A stretch of DNA of 60,000 nucleotides from Nematostella vectensis (lineage: Eukaryota > Cnidaria > Anthozoa > Actiniaria > Edwardsiidae): positions 16,294,469 to 16,354,468 of the forward strand of contig NC_064035.1 of assembly GCF_932526225.1 (NCBI RefSeq), in the 5' to 3' direction. The notes under the pieces are model-generated. The model did no database searches, had not been told where the DNA came from, and saw only the letters and a program-made list of their open reading frames with translations. A program made the translations under genes and the position numbers. Shown in pieces: positions 57,301-60,000 of the stretch (within the stretch, counting starts at the first letter, position 1; every line of letters begins with the position of its first letter).

Positions 57301-58722
57301 GAGAGCCTGGTCACTAAGTCGTGTCACCATGGTGATGGAATCAGGCAATGGGCGACGGCGGTAGAGAAGAGGTACAAGGATTTCTCCAGCCGTATGAGCA
57401 AATACCGCGTGCGTCTGGAAACAAAGCTCGGTTACCCCACAATCGACCAGGAGGTAAGAATACTTGCGGTCAGCACATCCTTGCCGATAGCTCATCTCTT
57501 TACCGGGAAATAACACGTCTACACACAGGTATCTTCTTTTCGACCCCTATACTTAGTACTGACTGTATGGCTATGACTTTGGTACCGTATTAAATTATAT
57601 GAAGTTATACTTTACTTATCAGAAAATAACGTTTTACCGACAGATGGCTCTTTACAAACCTCTTTTACGACAGTGCTTCAGACCGCCCATGCACACGCTA
57701 AGAGGACTGCTGTATGACTGTGACCTTGGGTTAATAAATGATATAAAGTAACACTGTTTTGTTCGGTTGATACTCTGTTGTTGGAAAAGGTCGTGTTTAC
57801 TTGCGTATTAGGACAAAGTGCGCGATTTACTGACTCGTTCATGTGGTTAGTGTTGTGACTGCCGTTCAAAGTCAAGAGACGAAACTGAGCACATGTGTGA
57901 AGTGCCGCAAAGAGCCGAGTGCCGCTTGGACGGCGACTCGAAAAACATGCTCAGATAATTAGCCCCAAAGGCGATATGATCAAGCATGCACGCGCTTCGA
58001 TTATCCACACTTTTTCACAAATACACTTGCTTGATTTACATCGTTTTAAAGGCGTCTGTGATAATAATTTGATTCGTTTGAACGCGCTCCTATGACTATT
58101 ACTAATACTCTGTTTGTTTCTGTCGCTCGTTCGCTTATCGTAATCATATCTGATTTCTGTTGGTCGCTTTACAAAAGCTTCGCGCCGGCCGTTGATTCAG
58201 CCTTTGTCTCGGGTCCCTGACCAAGGCCGTGGTTGGCGCAAAAAGCTCAATAAAAAACCACAGGTGGACCACATCATTAATTCATATAGCTTGTGCTTTG
58301 TGGGCTCACATGACTAAATCAGTAGCGCTGCCAGCAGTACTCTCGGGCGGGAAGCGGGGAATACTACTCGCACGCATGTCTGTGCGAATTCTGGGAAAAC
58401 TCGGGAGTTGTGTGTAGAACATGGCGTATTGTATGATGGAGGAGGACGAGGTGGACCTTTGGTGGAGTTCTGAGTCGGAGGAAGACGAAGAGGACGATGC
58501 GGACACGGGCTACGGGTCGCGCTTGTCGCACCTCAGCTCTTTCAGCACACTCTCACTGTTCTCGTCTTTGCTTATCGACCAGGATGACAACGAATGGCCG
58601 AGTTTACACTCGTTGCAGCCAGAGCCACAGGATCAACCGGCGTTCGCACTCAGGGAGACCTCTAAGGACAGTGGTATTCATGAGATGACAGAGGAGAAGA
58701 GACGTTCTGCCAAGCGTAAAGA
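9327..58722 (+). CDS. TRIO: TRIO/kalirin-family Rho guanine nucleotide exchange factor, 5' part of gene, 21 coding exons
   Basis: Exons 1-20 join in one frame of exactly 1219 codons. Residues about 40-185 are the Sec14/CRAL-TRIO domain ([43 protein letters not shown]). Residues 190-1219 are nine spectrin repeats. Exon 21 ends [11 protein letters not shown], the sequence that precedes the first DH domain in TRIO. Family members activate Rac/RhoG through the first DH-PH module and guide axons and cell migration from the cytoplasmic face of membranes. The DH-PH, SH3 and later domains lie beyond the window. Length and domain order match human TRIO up to this point, including motifs such as NTYTNA.KLLEAA. 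Introns 1 and 2 are phase 1, intron 3 is phase 2 and introns 4-20 are phase 0. The start at 9327 has no in-frame upstream extension into recognisable Sec14 sequence. TRIO and kalirin are vertebrate duplicates, so this single gene is the co-orthologue of both. Confidence 0.95.
9539..9613 (+). CDS. TRIO: TRIO exon 2, start of Sec14 region
   Basis: Acceptor atctgtag (9538) and donor GTAATT (9614). It encodes [20 protein letters not shown] then AFIS, with a split Gly codon at each end. This aligns with the VLPILKEKVAYLS stretch of human TRIO just before the Sec14 core. Confidence 0.85.
9614..9982 (+). other. TRIO intron 2, nothing recognised
   Basis: 369 bases of AT-rich intron with no repeat or coding signal seen. 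Confidence 0.6.
9983..10100 (+). CDS. TRIO: TRIO exon 3, Sec14 domain
   Basis: Acceptor gatttgtag (9982) and donor GTTTGT (10101, weak at +3). It encodes [20 protein letters not shown] through IVSYLANLP and the first two bases of a Ser codon. SGG.D.RGG.I.T.PA and the I.SYLA..PS ending match TRIO closely. Confidence 0.92.
11219..11275. repeat. 28-bp direct repeat next to G tracts
   Basis: ttagagcc-gaattttacaaatgg is followed at once by ttagagccgaaattttaaaaatgg. Upstream is tggggggggtggggggggtgg (two G8 runs). Probably the edge of a decayed interspersed element. Confidence 0.6.
11527..11826 (-). pseudogene. Non-LTR retrotransposon reverse transcriptase, C-terminal fragment
   Basis: A 99-codon frame on the minus strand has the layout seen at the C-terminal end of non-LTR reverse transcriptase ORFs: IHQYNT, then [24 protein letters not shown] and [14 protein letters not shown]. 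Family members read roughly IH.YNTR....F..K..R.N...SFS..G..LWN.LP..IR.....FKK.L. A stop lies about 12 codons upstream of the first Met, and the catalytic RT core with its YxDD motif is not present. It is a dead fragment inside TRIO intron 3. Confidence 0.7.
13995..14485. repeat. Two diverged copies of an interspersed repeat
   Basis: caacccagaattttttt...aaaataggggtaccaacctcgtttt (about 14001-14095) recurs as caacccaactttttttc...aaaatgggggtaaccgacttcgttt (about 14382-14475). The ends match better than the middles. Origin unknown; probably a small non-autonomous element or an old duplication. Confidence 0.55.
14795..14885 (+). CDS. TRIO: TRIO exon 4, Sec14 domain core
   Basis: Acceptor taatttttag (14794) and donor GTAAGG (14886). 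The first base completes the Ser codon, then [20 protein letters not shown] and [10 protein letters not shown] follow. GFSIILDMR...W...KP.L..LQ matches the TRIO core GFTVIVDMRGSKWDSIKPLL. The exon's 3' end is re-duplicated three times downstream. Confidence 0.93.
14857..15050. repeat. Tandem copies of TRIO exon 4 end plus donor
   Basis: agcaaaaccggtcctgagat cacttcaggtaagg begins at 14857. Copies begin at 14905 (donor region changed to aggaatgt) and 14979 (ccagataaataatgtaagg), and a vestige (cacagttaaaccag) lies near 15024. Spacing is 48, 74 and about 45, so deletions or insertions have occurred. The copied donors are decayed. Confidence 0.85.
14886..15539 (+). other. TRIO intron 4
   Basis: The donor-side repeats occupy the first 165 bases. 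The remainder is AT-rich with nothing recognised. Confidence 0.6.
15540..15641 (+). CDS. TRIO: TRIO exon 5, Sec14 domain
   Basis: 34 codons from acceptor cttgtccag (15539) to donor GTGAGA (15642). It reads [20 protein letters not shown] then [20 protein letters not shown]...RTN....KF.FE is the matching stretch in human TRIO. Confidence 0.93.
15642..19365 (+). other. TRIO intron 5
   Basis: 3.7 kb of AT-rich intron. A purine-rich run with GAGA repeats and GCGCGC lies at about 17099-17128. Short open frames here have no family resemblance. Confidence 0.55.
19366..19479 (+). CDS. TRIO: TRIO exon 6, end of Sec14 domain
   Basis: 38 codons from acceptor tttctag (19365) to donor GTAAGT (19480). It reads [20 protein letters not shown] then [23 protein letters not shown]...PSQLT...GG.L.Y.H..W...R is the hallmark end of the Sec14 domain in TRIO and kalirin. 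Confidence 0.96.
19480..20070 (+). other. TRIO intron 6
   Basis: 591 bases. A 16-base direct repeat, agcggtaatatat, occurs at about 19799 and 19819. Nothing else seen. Confidence 0.55.
20071..20466 (+). CDS. TRIO: TRIO exon 7, spectrin repeat 1
   Basis: 132 codons (residues 190-321) from acceptor gtttacag to donor GTAAAA (20467). It runs from [20 protein letters not shown] through [10 protein letters not shown] to [26 protein letters not shown]...I and W..RK.KLDQCFQ.R.F are shared with human TRIO. A complete repeat is encoded in a single exon. Confidence 0.95.
20486..20810. repeat. 39-bp minisatellite beside TRIO exon 7 donor
   Basis: Unit acactcccttgtgtgtcacg atagcgtcgtgggtgtcac. Regular copies start at 20601, 20640, 20679, 20718 and 20757, and diverged units begin about 20 bases after the donor. 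The period is a multiple of three, so both strands show long open frames that are not genes. Units contain the inverted words gtgtcac and gtgacac. Confidence 0.95.
23876..23955. repeat. 21-bp tandem repeat
   Basis: tatagggcccgtactat(c/t)ggg appears twice intact, flanked by degraded units (tagggtcgtactcgag before, tataggactgg after). It lies mid-intron, away from splice sites. Confidence 0.8.
24394..24516 (+). CDS. TRIO: TRIO exon 8, first half of spectrin repeat 2
   Basis: 41 codons: [20 protein letters not shown] then [20 protein letters not shown] and M. Acceptor tactcgcag, donor GTGAGT. Compare human MFDWITHNKGLFLNSYTEIG. It is the first member of the 41+64-codon exon pairs. Confidence 0.95.
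25636..26046 (-). CDS. Possible nested antisense ORF, secreted-like, uncertain
   Basis: 136-codon frame on the minus strand inside TRIO intron 8. After a charged start it has a hydrophobic stretch ([18 protein letters not shown]) that could be a signal peptide, then a mostly polar region with scattered Cys. I do not recognise the family. The DNA has a tandem duplication inside the ORF (about 25730-25800 and 25800-25900) whose copies are read in different frames, which argues against long-term coding selection. Treat as a weak candidate or chance ORF. Confidence 0.2.
   Translation of the reverse strand: MINRNVTKSESFNFHNHQHFPRLFARFLFLFAIVCNFSAVNVQIHSIEPKLRSQTESLQKIQDYEKCNKVADVISGGSRVEITFTDRKLDTINVIKSLMSFLEEAKASDCKLVQARVWMCRGQSHPQGNSCTPPLT
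26690..27130. repeat. C-rich, telomere-like degenerate tract
   Basis: The + strand is almost free of G and full of ccctaa/cctaac words (for example accctaacctaacactcc near 27046 and cttagccctaacctctaatc near 27087), resembling a decayed (CCCTAA)n array. It leads directly into the 78-bp array. Confidence 0.65.
27131..27475. repeat. 78-bp minisatellite, C-rich
   Basis: About four and a half copies of a unit with ataccaaaaacactacccta acccctatcccaacacttat cttttcctaccaaacac. Strand asymmetry is strong (C over G). Period 78 is a multiple of three, so a 131-codon open frame results; it is not a gene. Each unit contains cctaacccct, so the array may have grown from the telomere-like tract. Confidence 0.93.
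35475..35666 (+). CDS. TRIO: TRIO exon 9, second half of spectrin repeat 2
   Basis: 64 codons starting [20 protein letters not shown], with [20 protein letters not shown] and ending [10 protein letters not shown]. Acceptor ctcttcag (35474), donor GTTAGT (35667, T at +3 is unusual). Matches human NVYVNINRIM...SGHYASQQI. Confidence 0.95.
35667..36196. repeat. Minisatellite filling TRIO intron 9 from the donor
   Basis: Degenerate units of about 30 bases, gtaatgtgtaacacgcaatg tgtaacctt, begin at the donor itself (gttagtaatgtgtaac) and fill about 85% of the 615-base intron. The array closes with ggttagtaatgtgtga at about 36183, an echo of the donor sequence. Confidence 0.93.
36282..36647 (+). CDS. 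TRIO: TRIO exon 10, spectrin repeat 3
   Basis: 122 codons from [20 protein letters not shown] to [13 protein letters not shown]. Acceptor ttttccag (36281), donor GTGAGT (36648). [25 protein letters not shown] and LHLCMFDQD align with SLLDKLQRP, VLDVIHEVLHHQRQL and LQLCVFQQD of human TRIO. Confidence 0.96.
36750..37340. repeat. Diverged direct duplication flanking unique sequence
   Basis: attcagtcgtaaatatcgca ... attttgctaggatggcaaaatggcgactggc (36773-36880) recurs as attcagttgaaaatatcgca ... attttgctaggatgacaaaataacggctgac (37245-37332). The second copy ends about 40 bases before the MITE. Confidence 0.7.
37370..37575. mobile_element. Foldback MITE with 3-bp TAA target duplication
   Basis: The ends tgcctagtgcacactagcaa and ttgctagtgtgcactaggca are perfect inverted complements. 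Most of the 206 bases form one hairpin (cataacgacat blocks against atgtcgttatg blocks). TAA flanks both sides (37367-37369 and 37576-37578). A 3-base TWA target site is typical of PIF/Harbinger-type elements. No transposase is encoded, so movement would depend on an element elsewhere. Confidence 0.85.
38215..38392. repeat. 54-57-bp minisatellite in TRIO intron 10
   Basis: cacaggggagtgcgaattat gcagccgatcaattctctgc starts at 38250, 38304 and 38361, with a partial unit before. It is mid-intron, away from splice sites. Confidence 0.9.
39085..39310. promoter_or_regulatory. CpG-dense patch with TATA-like box, function unknown
   Basis: ctataaataataaagc (39090) precedes about 190 bases unusually rich in CG (cggcgcg, tcgcgggtcg, gatcggcgcgg, gcgcgagcgc) for this AT-rich intron. 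It could be an enhancer or alternative promoter. No supporting exon was found on either strand, so this is only a compositional observation. Confidence 0.25.
42580..42895. repeat. Diverged tandem duplication
   Basis: caaatctaaatcttgttcac caaaattccatgatatcagctgcaaa (about 42696-42745) is matched by caactctagattttgggtac accaaatactacaatatcagatgcaaa (about 42825-42875), and cagctttgta precedes each copy. Old and weak. Confidence 0.5.
43639..43758. mobile_element. Small foldback element with GGCGTAGCCAGG ends
   Basis: The ends ggcgtagccagg and cctggctacgcc are perfect inverted complements. Inside are gagggggccc and gggggggccctaggccaccccc. About 120 bases with no coding capacity. It ends five bases before the exon 11 minisatellite begins. 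Confidence 0.7.
43763..44068. repeat. 52-bp minisatellite running up to TRIO exon 11 acceptor
   Basis: gagtatactccgaggtcgtt ttatctcgagttgcttctca cgaagttcagcc repeats with an exact 52-base period (43816, 43868, 43920, 43972, 44024). The last partial unit, gagttgcttctcac, continues into the acceptor tttttgtcgccag at 44080. Confidence 0.95.
44081..44203 (+). CDS. TRIO: TRIO exon 11, first half of spectrin repeat 4
   Basis: 41 codons: [20 protein letters not shown] then [20 protein letters not shown] and Q. Compare human VLDWIENHGEAFLSKHTGVG. Acceptor gtcgccag, donor GTAAGT. Minisatellites with different units lie on both sides, and the frame stays open through both. Confidence 0.97.
44204..44620. 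repeat. 66-bp minisatellite starting at TRIO exon 11 donor
   Basis: Six copies, the first starting with the donor itself: gtaagtcaacctcatttaat ccaatcatcacctaaaccct cccctaccctgggtatccgt, then aagacgcca. Later units begin with gtcaacctcatt preceded by cgccaa, so most have lost the GTAAGT. Units are nearly identical, which suggests recent spread. In the exon frame they read [20 protein letters not shown] without a stop for about 94 codons. Confidence 0.97.
44204..46909 (+). other. TRIO intron 11
   Basis: 2.7 kb. It begins with the 66-bp array. The rest is AT-rich with several short open frames that I do not believe. GC rises in the last 150 bases before exon 12. Confidence 0.55.
46910..47101 (+). 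CDS. TRIO: TRIO exon 12, second half of spectrin repeat 4
   Basis: 64 codons starting [20 protein letters not shown], with [20 protein letters not shown] and ending [11 protein letters not shown]. Nearly identical in places to human NTYTNADKLLEAAEQLAQTGECDPEEI. Acceptor atgttgcag, donor GTATTA (47102, weak). The exon is clearly GC-richer than its flanks. Confidence 0.97.
47102..47858 (+). other. TRIO intron 12, nothing recognised
   Basis: 757 bases. A tattatgggagtattat direct repeat sits at the donor. A tRNA box-B-like word was considered near 47225 and rejected. Nothing else. Confidence 0.55.
47859..48194 (+). CDS. TRIO: TRIO exon 13, spectrin repeat 5
   Basis: 112 codons from [20 protein letters not shown] to [14 protein letters not shown]. 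Acceptor tcttacag, donor [38 protein letters not shown] and [10 protein letters not shown] align with TTLQVTVNVIKEGEDLIQQL, NHIETVLQQLD and LQLRIFERDA of human TRIO. Confidence 0.96.
48195..50530 (+). other. TRIO intron 13, nothing recognised
   Basis: 2.3 kb of intron without repeats or coding signals that I can support. A T10 tract precedes the exon 14 acceptor. Confidence 0.55.
50531..50890 (+). CDS. TRIO: TRIO exon 14, spectrin repeat 6
   Basis: 120 codons from [20 protein letters not shown] to [11 protein letters not shown]. Acceptor ggttcgcag, donor GTGAGT. The layout [19 protein letters not shown]...[16 protein letters not shown] matches ATRVQDLLEFLHEKQQEL...LEQCVQLRHLQAEVKQ of human TRIO. 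Confidence 0.96.
50891..52354 (+). other. TRIO intron 14
   Basis: 1.46 kb. G-rich for the first 290 bases, AT-rich in the middle, and ends in about 60-bp repeats that copy the exon 15 acceptor. Confidence 0.6.
50905..51175 (+). repeat. G-rich strand-biased tract after exon 14 donor
   Basis: Many G runs of three or more on the coding strand (gggatgggggatggg, gggggagggggtggggg, ggggaggggaggggg, gggggtgggc) begin about 25 bases after the donor. Intronic G runs near donors can help exon definition, and such a strand bias can favour G-quadruplexes or R-loops. Both roles are inference. Confidence 0.7.
52148..52377. repeat. About 60-bp tandem copies of TRIO exon 15 acceptor and exon start
   Basis: tctccattctaggtggttgg precedes the real exon (AG at 52353-52354) and occurs again with AG at 52233-52234. 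Related copies are tctccattctagtttgttgg (AG 52291-52292) and an older tttctcaatttttg at 52162. Each unit also has ttttgtccgatatttgtccg. The upstream AG at 52234 would add exactly 120 in-frame bases but brings in a TAG just before the normal junction. Confidence 0.9.
52355..52474 (+). CDS. TRIO: TRIO exon 15, first half of spectrin repeat 7
   Basis: 40 codons: [20 protein letters not shown] then [20 protein letters not shown]. Human has VLGWIRNGESML...EAEQLQREHEQFQHAIE. Donor GTAAGA. It is one codon shorter than its sister exons 8, 11 and 19. Confidence 0.97.
52475..52783 (+). other. TRIO intron 15, nothing recognised
   Basis: 309 bases without visible repeats or signals beyond the splice sites. 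Confidence 0.6.
52784..52975 (+). CDS. TRIO: TRIO exon 16, second half of spectrin repeat 7
   Basis: 64 codons starting [20 protein letters not shown], with [20 protein letters not shown] and ending [11 protein letters not shown]. Human has KTHQSALQVQQKAEAML...MIRDCAEKVASHWQQLM. Acceptor ctttgcag, donor GTAAGG. Confidence 0.97.
52976..53511 (+). other. TRIO intron 16
   Basis: 536 bases. Its second half is a tandem duplication of about 136 bases (53237-53500). Nothing else recognised. Confidence 0.6.
53237..53500. repeat. 136-bp tandem duplication before TRIO exon 17
   Basis: aagtctc (53237) ... aatagaggtgtctcgcgaag aacgataaccagattaaagc taacgcagttgcccttgagg ... gttcacatgg is repeated from 53373 to about 53495. 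The second copy ends about 15 bases before the exon 17 acceptor. Copies are about 90% alike by eye. Confidence 0.93.
53512..53724 (+). CDS. TRIO: TRIO exon 17, first part of spectrin repeat 8
   Basis: 71 codons from [20 protein letters not shown] to [12 protein letters not shown]. Acceptor ccccttag, donor GTACGG. Compare human VCSVLESLEQEYKREEDWC...ADVFLKYLHR. It is shorter than the human segment because the loop after the first helix is reduced. Confidence 0.93.
53725..54792 (+). other. TRIO intron 17
   Basis: 1.07 kb. aggttgtcagtgcaaatgg near 54369 reappears inverted as ccatttgcactgacaacct near 54693. Between them lies an AT-rich stretch (about 54388-54692) that could be a small foldback insertion. 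Nothing else recognised. Confidence 0.5.
54369..54711. repeat. Inverted repeat enclosing about 300 bases
   Basis: caaaaggttgtcagtgcaaa tggtaaatga on the left is the inverted complement of tcctttgccatttgcactga caacctttat on the right, with small mismatches. The arms could be the ends of a small insertion, but no target duplication was identified. Confidence 0.55.
54793..54954 (+). CDS. TRIO: TRIO exon 18, second part of spectrin repeat 8
   Basis: 54 codons: [20 protein letters not shown] ... [20 protein letters not shown] then LETSAKE. APEQQVKNILNEL...VLHYWTMRKRRLDQCQQYVVFERSAKQ in human TRIO aligns throughout. Acceptor ttctgtag, donor GTAAGT. Confidence 0.95.
54955..55447 (+). other. TRIO intron 18, mostly degenerate repeat
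   Basis: From the donor to about 55250 the intron is built from degenerate words (acaccatacaacaactagac, cctatactacaccatac) with a period near 35-45, C/A-rich and almost free of G. The rest carries only the acceptor tract. Confidence 0.75.
55448..55570 (+). CDS. TRIO: TRIO exon 19, first half of spectrin repeat 9
   Basis: 41 codons: [20 protein letters not shown] then [20 protein letters not shown] and E. Human has ALEWIHDNGEFYLSTHTSTG...LLKEHEEFQITAK. Acceptor ttttttag, donor GTACAG (weak), followed directly by a 57-bp repeat. Confidence 0.97.
55571..55733. repeat. 57-bp tandem repeat starting at TRIO exon 19 donor
   Basis: agtccttggtgtgtacacat tctttatacttacctacgca tgc begins at 55574, 55631 and 55687 (third copy aatcattgg). 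The first unit starts three bases into the intron. It ends at a T10 tract. Confidence 0.93.
56319..56429. mobile_element. Foldback (hairpin) element
   Basis: agttgatgttcgcaggcgta aatatgttttgggccc (56319-56354) is the inverted complement of gggcccaaaacatatttacg cccaagaacatcaact (56394-56429), with a few mismatches. An inner agctcattt/aaatgagc pair extends the stem. AT-rich sequence borders both ends. It looks like a small MITE-like insertion; no clear target duplication. Confidence 0.75.
57262..57453 (+). CDS. TRIO: TRIO exon 20, second half of spectrin repeat 9
   Basis: 64 codons starting [20 protein letters not shown], with [20 protein letters not shown] and ending [35 protein letters not shown] in human TRIO matches. 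Acceptor ttgtccag, donor GTAAGA. Confidence 0.97.
57454..58417 (+). other. TRIO intron 20, with probable internal promoter at its 3' end
   Basis: 964 bases. No repeats seen. GC and CpG rise from about 58180 (cgcgccggccg, ctcgggcgggaagcgggg), consistent with a promoter for the alternative first exon at 58421. Confidence 0.5.
58180..58420 (+). promoter_or_regulatory. Candidate internal promoter and leader for a short TRIO isoform
   Basis: A locally GC-rich, CpG-containing stretch directly upstream of a strong-context ATG that opens an acidic N-terminus fused in frame to the DH-PH linker. The position matches where vertebrate kalirin and TRIO start short GEF-only isoforms from internal promoters. 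No TATA box is evident. Confidence 0.4.
58421..58722 (+). CDS. TRIO: TRIO exon 21: DH-PH linker, and probable alternative first exon
   Basis: The 3' part encodes [20 protein letters not shown] then SAKRKE and a donor after GA (GTAAGT, 58723). This matches ELNEEKRKSARRKE, which leads into the first DH domain of TRIO. From ATG 58421 (strong context) an open frame of about 54 codons precedes this, with a strongly acidic stretch ([13 protein letters not shown]). Directly before the ATG is an in-frame TAG (58415-58417), so this reading needs either a local promoter or splicing to that AG, which has a poor pyrimidine tract. Inside the exon, cttatcgaccag (AG 58581-58582) follows a good pyrimidine tract and joins exon 20 in frame, giving TIDQE-DDNEWPS. 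I infer two forms: full-length with the exon starting at 58583, and a short GEF form starting at 58421. Confidence 0.75.
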
Positions 58723-60000
58723 GTAAGTTGAGGCGTGTGTAAGCCCATTAAATAACAATCAGACAAATTAGGAAAGGGAAAGAATCGCTTTCTACTGTGT
58801 TATCCGCCTCGTACCTCGCGCTTTCTTCTAGCTAATCTTCTAACTTCTCGACGATTGCATCAGAAATAATAAACACAAAACTGTACCTGTTAGGGGTTCA
58901 CTCTCATTTTTTATCATTCAAGTACATGACGTTTGAATGCAAATGGGTAGTTCGGGTTTTGTTCTGTCGGTCGGGCCGTTGTTCGCTTTGATATCACTAT
59001 TCTCAGATAGCAATCATAACCATTTAACCTGGCCCGCGAGCGCAACGTAAACAAGGGGTTCAGCTGGTAAGTTTTTACGAGTTTTCTCAACCTGTTCTTA
59101 GCCAACAACCACATGGCACAATGGGATTATAACCATCAAAATCCAAATGTCAAGTCTGTTTCGTTCAGTCGTTTTAATAAACATAGTTTACAATATAGCC
59201 TTGGTTGGCGTTGCAGTTTCCGTTTTCCAACATTTCCTTTCCGAAACGAGGTGATGCTCCGAAAGCGCAAACACCAGCGTCCGTAGAAAATTGAAATTCA
59301 TGCAATGTGTGATAGTCTTGACCGCAAATTTCATAGTGTGGCGTTAAAGAGTTTCACGGCAAGATATAACTGGTGTGTTTATGAATCGAAGCCCTGGCGA
59401 CAAGTGAAAATAACGGACTCCTCCAGAAGGATCACTGCTAAACAAATCAGACGCTTTAGACGAACTCCCCATTAATTAACACAGATTTAGAAAAAGAATT
59501 TGCCTAAAATTGGACCATTCATTTAGATCCTGTTCATTATGAATATTTCCTTCTGGTCATCCCTTTACCGATTGTAAAGGCCCGGTAATTTTTATAATCT
59601 GGATTTTTGGATAGGTGGTTGGTGTATTATTCTTTTTTTTGTTTATGTGTCAGCGTATTTCACACTTTCCGCGTATGCTAATTGTTCTTGTGGTTATTTC
59701 GTTTTGTGTGGTTCACATTCACGTCAAAGATAATCAAAATTTCGTGTTCTCTCTGTCTTGTCTTTGCGGTTTTTCTTATCAGAGCGCGTTTTAGATCTTC
59801 CTGTTCTTCGCCGGAGCAATCACGCGGCCCTGTGGTCAAGTGTTCTCTCTTTCTGTTTTATAAGAAACTTTTTTTTTTTGTAACAACGTCCAGGCTGCAA
59901 TTAAAACCATGCTAAGACTATGCCGAGGCTCAGATAGTAACAAAATATAGCTTTGTTAGTGTGATGCGTTTTAAAATTCAGAATAAAATTGTGTTCATTT
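58723..60000 (+). other. TRIO intron 21 (start), nothing recognised
   Basis: The next exon should begin by completing the Glu codon and continue FIMAEL-like into the DH domain. I do not find it before the window ends. The sequence is AT-rich with short chance frames. Confidence 0.6.

Noticed and set aside
1-60000. CRISPR arrays, phage, plasmid or bacterial operon features
   Set aside because: The repeats have no spacer structure, and the genes are spliced animal genes; the direct repeats are minisatellites.

Overview
This is a stretch of an animal nuclear genome. It holds the 3' end of one protein-coding gene and most of the 5' half of a second, both on the + strand. Exons are short and cleanly spliced (GT...AG), introns run from about 150 bases to 11 kb, and the DNA is AT-rich and crowded with minisatellites and small foldback elements. 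There are no operons, prophages or CRISPR arrays. The proteins are invertebrate-like relatives of vertebrate CPS1 and TRIO/kalirin. An anthozoan cnidarian such as a sea anemone is my best guess from the base composition, intron structure and repeat types, but the species is not proven.

1-3.2 kb: the last five exons I can see of a carbamoyl-phosphate synthase of the CPS I/III type (ammonia or glutamine to carbamoyl phosphate, urea/arginine branch). They end in a stop at 3005-3007, with a poly(A) signal at 3141. The allosteric domain keeps the residues associated with N-acetylglutamate binding, and there is no fused dihydroorotase, so this is not CAD. 3.2-9.2 kb: intergenic, with a 32-bp minisatellite and nothing else I can support.

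9.2-58.7 kb: a TRIO/kalirin orthologue, read from its start codon at 9327 through 21 coding exons. The promoter has a 16-bp palindrome containing a perfect CRE, and a 23-codon uORF overlaps the main start as ATGA. Exons 2-6 encode the Sec14/CRAL-TRIO lipid-binding domain. Exons 7-20 encode nine spectrin repeats, four of them from exon pairs of 41(40)+64 codons. Exons 1-20 add to exactly 1219 codons. Exon 21 is the linker into the first DH-PH RhoGEF module, which lies beyond the window. It also looks like an alternative first exon for a short GEF isoform. 58.7-60 kb: the start of the next intron.

The most unusual signal is that tandem repeats in both genes sit on splice junctions. At CPS1 exons 1, 2 and 5 and TRIO exon 4 the repeat unit copies the exon end together with its 5' splice site. 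At TRIO exon 15 it copies the 3' splice site with the exon start. At several other junctions a minisatellite begins or ends within a few bases of the splice site. Mobile DNA includes a likely PIF/Harbinger-type foldback MITE (37370-37575), two other foldback elements (43639-43758, 56319-56429) and a piece of a non-LTR reverse transcriptase (11527-11826, minus strand). No search could be run; all assignments rest on reading the translations and comparing them with remembered family sequences.
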